From contig CAWIBU010000003.1 in NCBI GenBank assembly GCA_963834445.1, positions 1,116,001-1,180,000 on the forward strand: 64,000 nucleotides of DNA. The letters run 5' to 3'. Positions 50,636-59,365 of this stretch are shown here, piece after piece; position 1 is the first letter of the stretch; the number at the start of each line of letters is the position of its first letter. Source of the stretch: PALSA-350 sp963834445 (GTDB lineage: Bacteria; Acidobacteriota; Terriglobia; Terriglobales; Acidobacteriaceae). Below the pieces are notes generated by a model. The model was not told where the DNA came from and did no database searches. It worked only from the letters and a program-made list of their open reading frames with translations. A program made the translations under genes and the position numbers.

Positions 50636-50710
50636 GGCCAGATAGCTCAGTGGTAGAGCGCGGCCCTGAAAAGGCCGGCGTCGGCGGTTCGATCCCGTCT
50701 CTGGCCACCA
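50636..50710 (+). tRNA. tRNA-Phe (anticodon GAA)
   Basis: Acceptor GGCCAGA (50636-50642) pairs with TCTGGCC (50700-50706), followed by A and an encoded CCA (50708-50710). The D stem is GCTC/GAGC. Anticodon stem CGGCC/GGCCG encloses CTGAAAA with anticodon GAA at 50668-50670, reading UUU and UUC. The T loop is TTCGATC with one G-T pair in its stem. Confidence 0.97.
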
Positions 50711-50762
50711 CCTTCATCCTTGGCCGTGCGTACCAATCAATTTGTGGCCTATTCTTAGCAAA

Positions 50763-50783
50763 CCATTTTTTTTCAAAAAATGG
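50763..50783 (+). terminator. A/T-rich hairpin after tRNA-Phe
   Basis: CCATTTTTT pairs with AAAAAATGG around TTC. It lies about 50 bp after the tRNA end and could terminate or pause its transcript; the U-rich part is within the stem, so this is not a textbook terminator. Confidence 0.35.
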
Positions 50784-50897
50784 GCGCTGACCCGTAATCC
50801 ATTGCCCATCTGATTCATCCATTGTGATCTGAGAAAGTCTTCGCATCCGGACCGACGCTGCCGGGTAGCGCTTCTTCGACCCTGAAGAGATCCTTAA

Positions 50898-51854
50898 ATG
50901 TCAACAAGTAGAAGCCGCACAGGTAAAGGGATAATCGTCTTGGGAATGCACCGCAGCGGCACATCCCTGGCTGCGGAAATGGCCCATCGCTGGGGCGCAG
51001 AGGTTGATACAAGCCTCTTCATCGAGACGAACGATGGAAATCCGCAGGGGTATTGGGAGCATCGGCACCTGGTGGAGCTAAACGACAAACTACTCACCAC
51101 GGTGCGCTCTTCGTGGAAAGTGCCTCCGACCGAGGAAGGGCAGAGGCATCTTGCCAGACTCGCAAAGGGCGGCTCCTTTCGTCGTCGCGCCCATAGGCTC
51201 TTGTCAACCATGAATCCAAATCAGACCGTCTGGCTTTGGAAGGATCCCAGGTTGCGCATTCTTTTACCTTTCTGGAAAGAGATCTGGGGCAGCGTTGTGT
51301 ATCTTGTTGCCATTCGAGACCCCATGGCCATCTCCTCCTCTTTGTGTGCTCGTAGAGATTTCTCCATGCCAGCGGCATGGCTGCTTTGGCAAAGATATAT
51401 GTCTACCCTCATCTCCGATGATGATGTGTCCAGCAAAGCCTTCTTCTTCTCGTATGAGGAGCTCTTGCGTGACAGCCAGAAGGTCAGTGATCGCATCTGC
51501 CGCTTCCTGGACAAGCACACAGGAATGGACGATCGCAATAGAGAGCAGCGCCTGGCACGCATGTTACCAAGCGTTAAGCCAGAATTAGATCGAAATAAAG
51601 CGGTTCCCTCCTTTTCTGAAAACAGAGATCGAATTGAAGCCCAACGCGAGCTATATCGCGCACTGATGCTCCAATCGCATGGAGTTAAGGGGCAGTCGAT
51701 CAATACGTTCCCCATGCCTGCGGGATGGCGAGAGGTGCTCATCGAGAATGCGATCGCCGGCGACGCTGGAGAGACATTCAACCGTCTAAGGAGGCTATTG
51801 CGACCTGCAAAATGGGAAGTGGCGGCCCGTTTGCAGCAAATTGCCAGTCGTTAA
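50898..51854 (+). CDS. Sulfotransferase-family protein
   Basis: A 318-residue cytosolic protein with PAPS-dependent sulfotransferase signatures. The 5'-phosphosulfate loop is IIVLGMHRSGTSLAAEMA (near 12-29), and the 3'-phosphate site is VAIRDPMAISSSLCARR. FETNDGNPQGYWEHR-like residues (ETNDGNPQGYWEHRHLVEL) and WLWKDPRLRILLPFW follow as in bacterial glycan or lipid sulfotransferases. GAAGAGA about 10 bases before the ATG supports the start. Base composition is visibly more AT-rich than its neighbours, and it begins about 190 bp after tRNA-Phe, so horizontal acquisition is possible. The acceptor is unknown. Confidence 0.82.
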   Translation: MSTSRSRTGKGIIVLGMHRSGTSLAAEMAHRWGAEVDTSLFIETNDGNPQGYWEHRHLVELNDKLLTTVRSSWKVPPTEEGQRHLARLAKGGSFRRRAHRLLSTMNPNQTVWLWKDPRLRILLPFWKEIWGSVVYLVAIRDPMAISSSLCARRDFSMPAAWLLWQRYMSTLISDDDVSSKAFFFSYEELLRDSQKVSDRICRFLDKHTGMDDRNREQRLARMLPSVKPELDRNKAVPSFSENRDRIEAQRELYRALMLQSHGVKGQSINTFPMPAGWREVLIENAIAGDAGETFNRLRRLLRPAKWEVAARLQQIASR

Positions 51855-52021
51855 ACTTCGAGCCACGCAGCAGCGCATCATGGATGTCGGCGGACGAATA
51901 TAAAGAATCCTCAACCATGGAAGCTTTCATTCCCGTGTACGTGGGATGGCGATTCTTTTCGCTCCTTCCTGACGCATTCCCGCCGCCAAGAGACGCAGGG
52001 GAAGTTTTGTTTGGTAGGAAC

Positions 52022-52058
52022 AAAAAAAAGCCCTTTCCCCGGTTACAGGGAAAGGGCT
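52022..52058 (-). terminator. Strong intrinsic terminator of the propeller-phosphoesterase gene
   Basis: On the - strand AGCCCTTTCCC pairs with GGGAAAGGGCT and is followed by a run of eight T (A run at 52022-52029 on +). It starts about 20 bp past the stop codon of the leftward gene ending at 52078. Confidence 0.9.
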
Positions 52059-52077
52059 GTTAGCAGGAGGAAGTGTT

Positions 52078-54927
52078 TCAGTCGTCCAGATCCTCACCCT
52101 TGGGCGCGGGCTTGGTAAATTCGCTCGGAGGGCGAACCGTCTTCTCGCCGGGATAGGGCCGCGTAAAGTTGGTCGACATGTACCAGTTCAGATGGTTGAC
52201 CGTCTCGGGATCTTCGGCATCGGGCTTGGTTAGTTTACCGGCGAAGATCTGCTTCTTCTTCTGTAGCCACGCTACCTGCAGGGCCTTGGCCGCAGGGCTC
52301 ATGGCCTTGTTGGCTGCGGTGGTCGTGGTGACACCCATGTCCAAGGGGACCTGGTTGGGCACGTGCGACCACGGTTTGAAGTTGTCCGCAGGTGGGGTGC
52401 CTTCGACGAAAGCAGTCCTCATAGGAGAAGCAATCAGGTCAAACTGATTCATGGGTGGCAGACCGAGGATTTGTTCAATCGTCCGCGTCATGTTGACCTG
52501 GGTGTAGTACGTGTGGTCGGTGGGTCCGTTTTGCACAACGTAGGGGCTGACAATGTAGCCCGGGCTGCGGTGACCGTCGACGTGGTCGACACCGTTTTGC
52601 GCGTCGTCCTCTTCGATGAAGATCGCCGACGAGGACCAAACACTGCTGTGACTGATCGAGTCGATGATACGGCCCACGGCCAGGTCGTTATCGGCCTGTT
52701 CAGCGTCCACAGTCGGCGGACCGCCGGTGTGATCGCACATGACCCAAAGAATGCTCAGCGTTGGCACCGTACCGGCCTTGACGTCATTCTGGAAGTCCTG
52801 ATTCCAAATATCGACGCGGAACTGGTCGGGAATGCCCAGGTCAAACTGCGGAAAGTTAGTGATGAGGTGATTGGATACGGCTGGGAGAGAAGACTGTGCC
52901 TGAACCGTGTTCTGGTAGTACAGAGTTTTCTCGGCCCCGGCCTCGAAGTTCTTGGAGTCGGTGTAAAACTGGCTCCAGGTAGGCTCTTTGGTCGACCCGT
53001 TCGGCTGCTTGAACGTGTCGTTTTCTACGTATTCACCGTAGATCTTCAGCGACAAACCGGCTGCAGACGCTTCTGAGAACAGAAAGCCTTTGTTCTGGTA
53101 GGCGAGTGCATCGCCGGCGTTGCCCCCTGGATAGCTGCGGGTCCATTCTGGTGACTGGATGTCGTCAGCGTAGGGTGCGAGGCCTTCGGTGATCCACTGG
53201 TGACCGTCCGCAGATTGGCGGCTGGGGTCGTAGAAATTGTCGAACAGCGGGAAGCGCTTCACCAATTCATGGACGTTGGGGGTGTCTTTGCCGCCGAACA
53301 CCGCCAACGAGCTGTCGCCGTTGCCGGCACCCACGTCACCGAGGATCTGATCATAGGTGCGGTTTTCACGAATGATCATGAAGACGTGCTTGATGAGTGA
53401 GGGATCGCCGATCTTATCCGGGATTGCCTTCGCCCTTGTATCCTGGGTGCCACCGGCGGCCGACTTGATGTTCTCCGTCAGGTCCCAGTGGTTGTTCTCA
53501 AAGACCTGCGCCGTCATCGTCGTCAGGGTTTCACTGCTGGGCACAGGGATGATGCTGACCGTGCCATTGTCCTGGTGCGTGTTGTAGTCGGTGACGCCGT
53601 GGTCGGTCTCGAAGGAATAAAGCGTACCGACGCCCTTGTCATTGGCAACGATGAGTTTGGTTTCAGCCTTGTTCAGCACCACTGAGCTCGGCGCATATGC
53701 TACTGGAATCATGCCCACGACAGCATTCTTGGCGCCGGCATTCAGGTTGACTACCGCGATCGCGTTGGCATTGTAAAGCGCGACGTAGGCGATGCCTGTT
53801 TTGGCATCGACAGCGATGGAGTTTGGCGCTGCGCCATAGGCCGCCTGGTTTTGGCCGGGCACTTTGATCGGCAGCCCCAGGTCGATGGTCCGCTTCACTT
53901 CGTTGGTGGTGGTGTCGACGACCGAGATGGTGTCGCTGTAGGTATTGGCGACTAACAGGTAACCACCGAAGAACGCCATGCCGGTTGGGTGCAACCCGGT
54001 TGAGATGGTGGCTTTTACTTTCATCGATGCCAGGTCAACCACAGAAACAGTACCGGTGGTTGCAGCGCCGACCACTGGGTCAGCGACGATTTCAGTGCCG
54101 GCGGAGTTGATCTGGAAGTCCGCTTGGGTAGCCGCCCGCCCACCCTCGTTGCTGACGTAAGCGGTATCTCCGTCGCTGTCGATCACGATGCTGTGCGGCG
54201 CGTTGCCTACGCGGATCTGCGTGCCCAACGTCGGCTTCGACGCGCTGAGGTCGACCTTGGCGAGGGTGTCGTTCTGGTTGAGAAGGACGTAGGCGCTCTT
54301 GCCATCCTTGGACAATGCAATGCCGCCCGGGTACGAAGTGGAGGCGGTATAAAACGAGCCGCAAGGGTTGGCGTAGGCAGCCGGCGGGCTGTTGGGAAAG
54401 CACTTGATGAAGGAACTGTTCGGCGGCACGCTTACCTGAGCGTCGTCGGTCAGCAAACCTTCTTTGGTCACATTGGCGATGGTGACATTGCTGCTGTTCT
54501 GGCTGAAGACCAGGTGCTTGCCATCTGCGGAATAGGCGATGCCGCTGTAGCTGCCGCGCGAATCCGATCCGAAGGTGATGTAATTCTGCAGAACCTCGCC
54601 GGTGCGAGTATCGAAAACTTCGACAGCCTGGGTTGCGCCCAGCGTGAGGACGGCGGCAGTGTGGGTGGCGGCGATGGGGTTCACGGCAACCGCCTTGGCG
54701 CGGACGCGGATGCCAAGGTCGACTTGTTTGCCCGCCGGGGTGATGATCTGACCGCTGCTCACGACAAAAGAGCCGTTGGGCTGTGCGCCGGTGGAGTAGG
54801 TCGGGTAAGGCACGGACTGAGCGAACGCGGGCAGGCTCAGCCCCGTCGCCAGCAGACCGGCGAGCGGACGAAGACGGTTGATTCTCGAACGATTTCGAGT
54901 CGCTTTTGGATACGTTTTTTTGGACAT
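52078..54927 (-). CDS. Exported YncE-type beta-propeller fused to phosphoesterase/alkaline-phosphatase-like domain
   Basis: A protein of 949 residues. A signal peptide (PLAGLLATGLSLPAFAQS) is followed by a seven-bladed propeller with YVTN-type repeats (about 40-480: GIAYSADGKHLVFSQNSSN, AYVLLNQNDTLAKVDLS, HSIVIDSDGDTAYVSNEGG, NSIAVDAKTGIAYVALYNA). From about 510 there is a PF04185-like phosphoesterase domain (HVFMIIRENRTYDQILGD, FPLFDNFYDPSRQSADGHQW, IFIEEDDAQNGVDHVDGHR). The enzyme part resembles phospholipase C/acid phosphatases; the propeller may bind substrate or partner. The ATG at 54927 has GGGAG about 9 bases upstream. A strong terminator follows, so it is probably monocistronic. Substrate unknown. 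Confidence 0.86.
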   Translation of the reverse strand: MSKKTYPKATRNRSRINRLRPLAGLLATGLSLPAFAQSVPYPTYSTGAQPNGSFVVSSGQIITPAGKQVDLGIRVRAKAVAVNPIAATHTAAVLTLGATQAVEVFDTRTGEVLQNYITFGSDSRGSYSGIAYSADGKHLVFSQNSSNVTIANVTKEGLLTDDAQVSVPPNSSFIKCFPNSPPAAYANPCGSFYTASTSYPGGIALSKDGKSAYVLLNQNDTLAKVDLSASKPTLGTQIRVGNAPHSIVIDSDGDTAYVSNEGGRAATQADFQINSAGTEIVADPVVGAATTGTVSVVDLASMKVKATISTGLHPTGMAFFGGYLLVANTYSDTISVVDTTTNEVKRTIDLGLPIKVPGQNQAAYGAAPNSIAVDAKTGIAYVALYNANAIAVVNLNAGAKNAVVGMIPVAYAPSSVVLNKAETKLIVANDKGVGTLYSFETDHGVTDYNTHQDNGTVSIIPVPSSETLTTMTAQVFENNHWDLTENIKSAAGGTQDTRAKAIPDKIGDPSLIKHVFMIIRENRTYDQILGDVGAGNGDSSLAVFGGKDTPNVHELVKRFPLFDNFYDPSRQSADGHQWITEGLAPYADDIQSPEWTRSYPGGNAGDALAYQNKGFLFSEASAAGLSLKIYGEYVENDTFKQPNGSTKEPTWSQFYTDSKNFEAGAEKTLYYQNTVQAQSSLPAVSNHLITNFPQFDLGIPDQFRVDIWNQDFQNDVKAGTVPTLSILWVMCDHTGGPPTVDAEQADNDLAVGRIIDSISHSSVWSSSAIFIEEDDAQNGVDHVDGHRSPGYIVSPYVVQNGPTDHTYYTQVNMTRTIEQILGLPPMNQFDLIASPMRTAFVEGTPPADNFKPWSHVPNQVPLDMGVTTTTAANKAMSPAAKALQVAWLQKKKQIFAGKLTKPDAEDPETVNHLNWYMSTNFTRPYPGEKTVRPPSEFTKPAPKGEDLDD

Positions 54928-55482
54928 CGACTGATCTCCCAGGAGGGTTAGCACGCGCTTTGAAATGCCGGCCGGCGGTATGAAGACGTGACTGTCTTTT
55001 TTCCAGCCGCGGGCTAGGGACACAGGACAAGCAGACAGGTACAGCTGGCTGCCGGGGATACGGATGGACGGAGGCGCGGAGTATTGGTGTAGAGAACCGC
55101 AAACGGCCAGGGCTTAAACGCGGTCAGCGCTCCCTCCACTTGGAAGCGAGTATGGCAGCGGCTTTCTGACGGGCTGGTGACTAGCGGATTACATTTTTGT
55201 CATGTGGGCTGGGGACCCCCTGCGGGACTTGTTCTCTTTAAGACCGGGATCCCAATCAAATTTGTCATCCCGACCGGAGCGAAGCGCAGTGGAGGGACCT
55301 GCTGTTAACCCTCACCGTTGCAATTACTCAGGACAGCCGCTTTTGGTCGAGGGAACAGCAGGTCCCTCCACTGCGCTTCGCTCCGGTCGGGATGACAAAT
55401 TTGATTGGGATCCCGGTCTTAAAGAGAACAAGGTCCCGCAGGGGGGACCTTGAATAAACGACTCTATGCGTGGCGGACTACA
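54928..55482. other. Intergenic region with large hairpin upstream of the propeller gene
   Basis: About 555 bp. The part next to 54927 must hold the leftward promoter. 55229-55431 is the 78-bp perfect inverted repeat described separately. Reading frames here are short and repeat-derived, with no credible gene. Confidence 0.6.
55229..55431. repeat. 78-bp perfect inverted repeat (family palindrome)
   Basis: The left arm 55229-55306 and right arm 55354-55431 are exact complements over 78 bp with a 47-base spacer. Imperfect complementarity extends about 18 bases further outward. The arms contain the family core GGTCCCTCCACTGCGCTTCG ... CGGTCGGGATGACAAATTT, plus an outer part (TTGATTGGGATCCCGGTC) not seen in the 28.1-kb member. 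A transcript through it would form a very stable stem. Confidence 0.92.
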
Positions 55483-57168
55483 CTAGCCCGGAGCCAGTTG
55501 CGAACTGGCGTCGACGAGCGCGCGCAAGGGTCCCAGCCAGGGTTCGTAGCGTTTCCAGCGCGCGACCGATTTGCGGTAGATCGGCTGCCGGGCTTGCCAC
55601 CTGCTGGGGGTCCTCACGGCGCGCGGATTTGATTCGGGCTGCAGGCACCCGGCGTGCCAGGCCAGGCCGCAAGCGGCGATGATCCGCCGGATCAATGGTT
55701 CGGGGTCGCGGGTCAGCTCCTCGTAATCCACCTCGAGGAAGCGATCCGGCGGCAACACGCCCCGCCAATGGTCCATGAGGCGCTGGTAGTTGCGGAAATA
55801 CATGACCAGTTCGTCGCCACCGGTGGGAAAGACGAGGCCCGGGTGGAAATGAGTTTGATGGATCGAAAGCGCGGTATCGACTGCAGAGCGGCGGCAATGG
55901 ATGATGAGGGCACGCGGGAAAGTTACGTGGATCAGCCCGGCCCAGAGAAAGTTAAAGGGCATTTTGTCGGTCACCCTGGCCGCTTTAGGCGCGATCGCGC
56001 GCAGCAAGCCGAGATAGTCTGCAGCCGCACTGGCGAAGAACGGCGGGGCGATCCCGGCCTCGCCGGAGCGGTACCATGTTGCCCCTCTCTGGTTCCAGAA
56101 ATGTAACTCGTCGCCGGCCCCGACTTCGGGATGGTTGGAGATGATTTGCTCGACGAGAGTCGTACCCGACCGCGGCATGCCCAGGATCAGCACCGGGGTT
56201 GCGTCGGGGTTGCCGAGCCGCGAAGTTCGGGCGATCCATTCAGGTGTGCAGCGGGCGGTGAGTTGATCGATCTCGGTGGCAAAGGCAACAGCGTCGAAAG
56301 ACAAGGAGAGCCGGCGCACGGCGTCTGCGGCGTCGAAGTGCTGCATGGCCAGGTCGTATTCGCCAAGATCGTCCGCCGCTTTGCCGAGAGCGAGGTGAAG
56401 CCGCACTCGCTGAGCCGCTTCCAACCCGGGTGTGGCAAGCGCGGATTCCATCCGTTGCCGCAGGCCATCGTCATCGCTGGTGACGGGGCGGCAACGAACC
56501 AGGTCGTAGTAGCACCCCGCCAGCAGCGGAGCGATGGCAATGGCTCGTTCGAAGGATGCGCGGGCCTCGTCGAAACGGCCAAACTCAGAGAGCAGGTTGC
56601 CCAGCAGATCATGCGCCATGGCGTTCCTCGGATCGAGGGCCACTGTCCGCCGCAGCACCAGTTCAGCTTCCTGATTGCGGTCCTCTGTAAGAAGCGCCCG
56701 AGCCTTACCCAGGCGGCCATAGCTGGTGTTGCCGCCCGTCAGCGCCGCCCGTCGGAAGCAGCCAATCGCCTCATCACGATGGCCCAGCGTGTAGACCAGG
56801 GCGCCGGCATGGAACCACGCCTCGGTCAGGGATGGACGGAACTGTGTGGCGCGGTCATAAGCGACGATCGCCGCGCCGGTGTTGCCCAACTTCTCCAAAG
56901 CGATTCCCATCCGAAAGTAGGCGTCGGCGTAGCGCGGGTTGGCAGCGACGGCGCGCTCGAAGGCCGCGACGGCATCGTGAAGCCGGCCGACCTCGAGGCA
57001 GGCGAGGCCGAGGTCATGCTGGATGGTGGCATTAAACGGCTCCAGCAATGCTGCCCGATGCAACGGTACGATGGCATCGGCAGGCCTGCCCGCCCTGAGC
57101 AACTGAGTGGCTGACATAAGCAGCGACGGGACCTGCTGCGGCGCGGCTGGACTTGGAGACTCGGGCAT
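55483..57168 (-). CDS. TPR-domain sulfotransferase
   Basis: A protein of 561 residues. Residues about 15-300 are tetratricopeptide repeats (LLRAGRPADAIVPLHRAALL, EVGRLHDAVAAFERAVAANP, EFGRFDEARASFERAIAIAP). The C-terminal part is a PAPS-dependent sulfotransferase: VLILGMPRSGTTLVEQIIS (5'-phosphosulfate loop near 333), TDKMPFNFLWAGLI, and HCRRSAVDTALSIHQTHF (3'-phosphate site). The TPR part may present a protein acceptor, as in tyrosylprotein-sulfotransferase-like fusions, by inference. No signal peptide, so cytosolic. The ATG at 57168 has CGAGG about 8 bases upstream. It lies 93 bp downstream of the histidine kinase stop on the same strand and could be in its operon. Confidence 0.86.
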   Translation of the reverse strand: MPESPSPAAPQQVPSLLMSATQLLRAGRPADAIVPLHRAALLEPFNATIQHDLGLACLEVGRLHDAVAAFERAVAANPRYADAYFRMGIALEKLGNTGAAIVAYDRATQFRPSLTEAWFHAGALVYTLGHRDEAIGCFRRAALTGGNTSYGRLGKARALLTEDRNQEAELVLRRTVALDPRNAMAHDLLGNLLSEFGRFDEARASFERAIAIAPLLAGCYYDLVRCRPVTSDDDGLRQRMESALATPGLEAAQRVRLHLALGKAADDLGEYDLAMQHFDAADAVRRLSLSFDAVAFATEIDQLTARCTPEWIARTSRLGNPDATPVLILGMPRSGTTLVEQIISNHPEVGAGDELHFWNQRGATWYRSGEAGIAPPFFASAAADYLGLLRAIAPKAARVTDKMPFNFLWAGLIHVTFPRALIIHCRRSAVDTALSIHQTHFHPGLVFPTGGDELVMYFRNYQRLMDHWRGVLPPDRFLEVDYEELTRDPEPLIRRIIAACGLAWHAGCLQPESNPRAVRTPSRWQARQPIYRKSVARWKRYEPWLGPLRALVDASSQLAPG

Positions 57169-57261
57169 AGCGCGAACCTCGTGAGGCGGATGGAAGGTGG
57201 CGAGTCGGAATCGCCAGAGCATGTTACCCAACCATCATGTACCAGGCATTACAATTTCAAG

Positions 57262-58713
57262 TCATGCTGGCGTGTGCAGAGGTATGGAGAGCGTGACCCG
57301 GGTACCCTGCCCCAGTTTGCTTTGGATCTCAACACTTCCGCCATGCAGGAGAGCAATGCTTTTCACGATGGCCAGCCCCAGGCCGGTACCACCTGAATTC
57401 TGAGAGCGGGACGAGTCGACCCGGAAGAAGCGATCAAAGACCCGGGGCAATGCTTCGACTGGAATGCCTGCGCCCGTATCGCAGACCTCGATGCGGATGG
57501 CGGAAGGATCGGCCATGGTTTGCAGCACGATGGCGCCGCCCGGGGGCGTGTGTGCTAACGCGTTCGAGACGAGATTGCCTACAGCTCTCTGCAGAAGTGT
57601 CCGGTCCAGTTCGGCAATGACCGGGGCACCGGCAGGCGGCGTGGTCAACGAGATTGCTCCTTCGGCAGCGGAGGCCTCATAGTACTCGCGCACGCCGCTC
57701 AGCAGCTCACCCACATCCACCCGCTCGCGGTGCAAACGAGACAAGGGGCTTTCGGCACGCCCCAGGAAAAGCAGGTCGCCGATGAGGTCCGAGAGCCGAA
57801 CTGCTTCTTCCAGATTGGACTCGATGACATCGCGGTATTCACTGGCAATACGGGGACGGCGCAGCACGACCTCTGCTTCGCCGCGAATGTTGTTGACGGG
57901 GGTACGCAGATCGTGGGCGATGTCTGCTGAGAATCGGGAGATGCGCTCGAACGACTCCTCCAGCCGGTCCAGCATTTGGTTGAAAGTACTGGCCAGCGAT
58001 GCCAGCTCAGAAGGATAGCCGTCCGAATGAATGCGCTCGCGAAGATTTGTGGACGTAATGAGCCGCGCCGTGGTCGCCATTTCTTCCACCGGCCGAATAC
58101 CATGCTGTGCGATCTGGTACCCGACCAGGGGAAAGACGACAAAGCTCGCCAGCAATATGGCCCAGAACCAACGCCGGTAGCGCGCCAACAGCGTCTCTTT
58201 TTGCGAGACATCGATGGCAATCTGCACCGTGTCCATCTGCGCTGGCGCTGATCCGACGCTTAACGTAACGCTGGCCACGCGAAAGGCTTTGCCTTTTTTA
58301 CCCGTCATCCGGGTCGTGTGATTGAGGCGCGCCCTGGTTTGACGGTCCAGCTGCGTGAGGTCTAGTTGCTCCGCCATACCTGGCGTGATCAGCTGCACCT
58401 GGTTGCGCGCATTCAACAGCCGCACATAGAACTGTTCATAGCGGCGCGCGGCTGGCTCGAGCTCCACTTCTTCCTGCAATGCATCCTGGTCGCCGGGCCG
58501 TTCCTGCAGCATGGTGCCGAGCACATGCACTTTGTCGGCCAAAAAGAGATCGGTGCTCTTTTCCAATTCGCCTACCAACACGAGATAAAGACTAACGATG
58601 GCTAGAAAAACCAGACACAAGCCGGCAAGCGCGTAGCCGGCTGTTAAGCGGAAGGCCAGGGTGGTCCATAAACGCGAAACGGACGCCGGGCTATTGATCG
58701 GCTTCCAGAACAT
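57262..58713 (-). CDS. Membrane sensor histidine kinase (CusS-like architecture)
   Basis: A 483-residue kinase. Two membrane segments (about 25-47 and 183-203) flank a periplasmic sensor of about 135 residues. A HAMP-like linker leads to an H box with His267 (SADIAHDLRTPVNNIRGE), an N box (AVGNLVSNALAHTPPGG) and G boxes (VCDTGAGIP, GTGLGLAIVKS). The layout and pairing with the OmpR-type regulator resemble CusS/CzcS metal sensors, but the periplasmic part shows no obvious Cys/His/Met cluster, so the signal is uncertain. Its start overlaps the response-regulator stop by 23 bp, ensuring coexpression. Confidence 0.92.
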   Translation of the reverse strand: MFWKPINSPASVSRLWTTLAFRLTAGYALAGLCLVFLAIVSLYLVLVGELEKSTDLFLADKVHVLGTMLQERPGDQDALQEEVELEPAARRYEQFYVRLLNARNQVQLITPGMAEQLDLTQLDRQTRARLNHTTRMTGKKGKAFRVASVTLSVGSAPAQMDTVQIAIDVSQKETLLARYRRWFWAILLASFVVFPLVGYQIAQHGIRPVEEMATTARLITSTNLRERIHSDGYPSELASLASTFNQMLDRLEESFERISRFSADIAHDLRTPVNNIRGEAEVVLRRPRIASEYRDVIESNLEEAVRLSDLIGDLLFLGRAESPLSRLHRERVDVGELLSGVREYYEASAAEGAISLTTPPAGAPVIAELDRTLLQRAVGNLVSNALAHTPPGGAIVLQTMADPSAIRIEVCDTGAGIPVEALPRVFDRFFRVDSSRSQNSGGTGLGLAIVKSIALLHGGSVEIQSKLGQGTRVTLSIPLHTPA

Positions 58714-59365
58714 ACCCGGCGCCGCGAACGGTATGAATCAGCTTGAGGGGAAATGGATCGTCGACCTTGCTGCGCAGCCTGCGAACGTTAACGTCGACCA
58801 CGTTGGTGTCGCTGTCGAAGTTCATATCCCACACCGCCTCGGCAATGAGGGTTCGTGACAGCACCTCGCCGCCTCGCCGGGCGAGCAGGCTCAAAAGCAA
58901 AAATTCTTTCGAGGTCAAGTCCAGACGATGACCAGCGCGCGTTGCCCGCTGGCGCAGCAGGTCGATCTCCAGATCAGCCAACTGGAGCGTCTCCTGTGCG
59001 CGTGGCGGGCCGCGGCGAAGTAGCGATCGTACCCGCGCGAGCAACTCCGAAAAGGCGAACGGCTTCACCAGGTAATCGTCTGCACCCAATTCAAAGCCCC
59101 GCACGCGCTCATGAACGGCATCGCGGGCCGTCAACAGGAGCACCAGGGTGCTTCGGCCCTGCTGGCGCAAACGGGAGAGAACCTGCCATCCGTCAAGCCC
59201 TGGCAGCATGACGTCGAGTACGACAAGGTCAAAACTTGACTCCTCCGCCAGATGCAAACCCTCCGATCCGTCGTTTGCAACACTGACGACAAACCCAGCC
59301 TCACCGAGCCCTTTCTTCAAAAAGTTGGCCGTTTTTACTTCATCTTCAATGACAAGCACTCTCAT
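58691..59365 (-). CDS. OmpR-family response regulator (CusR-like)
   Basis: A 224-residue regulator. The receiver has the acidic pocket IEDE, phosphoacceptor Asp51 (LVVLDVMLPGLDGWQVL) and TARDAVHERVRGFELGADDY. The winged helix includes RAGHRLDLTSKEFLLLSLLA and VWDMNFDSDTNVVDVNVRRL, ending VRGAGYVLE. The kinase gene overlaps it by 23 bp. It probably activates nearby promoters on phosphorylation; targets are unknown, with the TPR-sulfotransferase downstream and the upstream Oar-like gene as positional candidates. Confidence 0.94.
   Translation of the reverse strand: MRVLVIEDEVKTANFLKKGLGEAGFVVSVANDGSEGLHLAEESSFDLVVLDVMLPGLDGWQVLSRLRQQGRSTLVLLLTARDAVHERVRGFELGADDYLVKPFAFSELLARVRSLLRRGPPRAQETLQLADLEIDLLRQRATRAGHRLDLTSKEFLLLSLLARRGGEVLSRTLIAEAVWDMNFDSDTNVVDVNVRRLRSKVDDPFPLKLIHTVRGAGYVLEADQ

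Noticed and set aside
50636..52058. Genomic island integrated at tRNA-Phe
   Set aside because: No integrase and no second copy of the tRNA 3' end were found within the next few kilobases.
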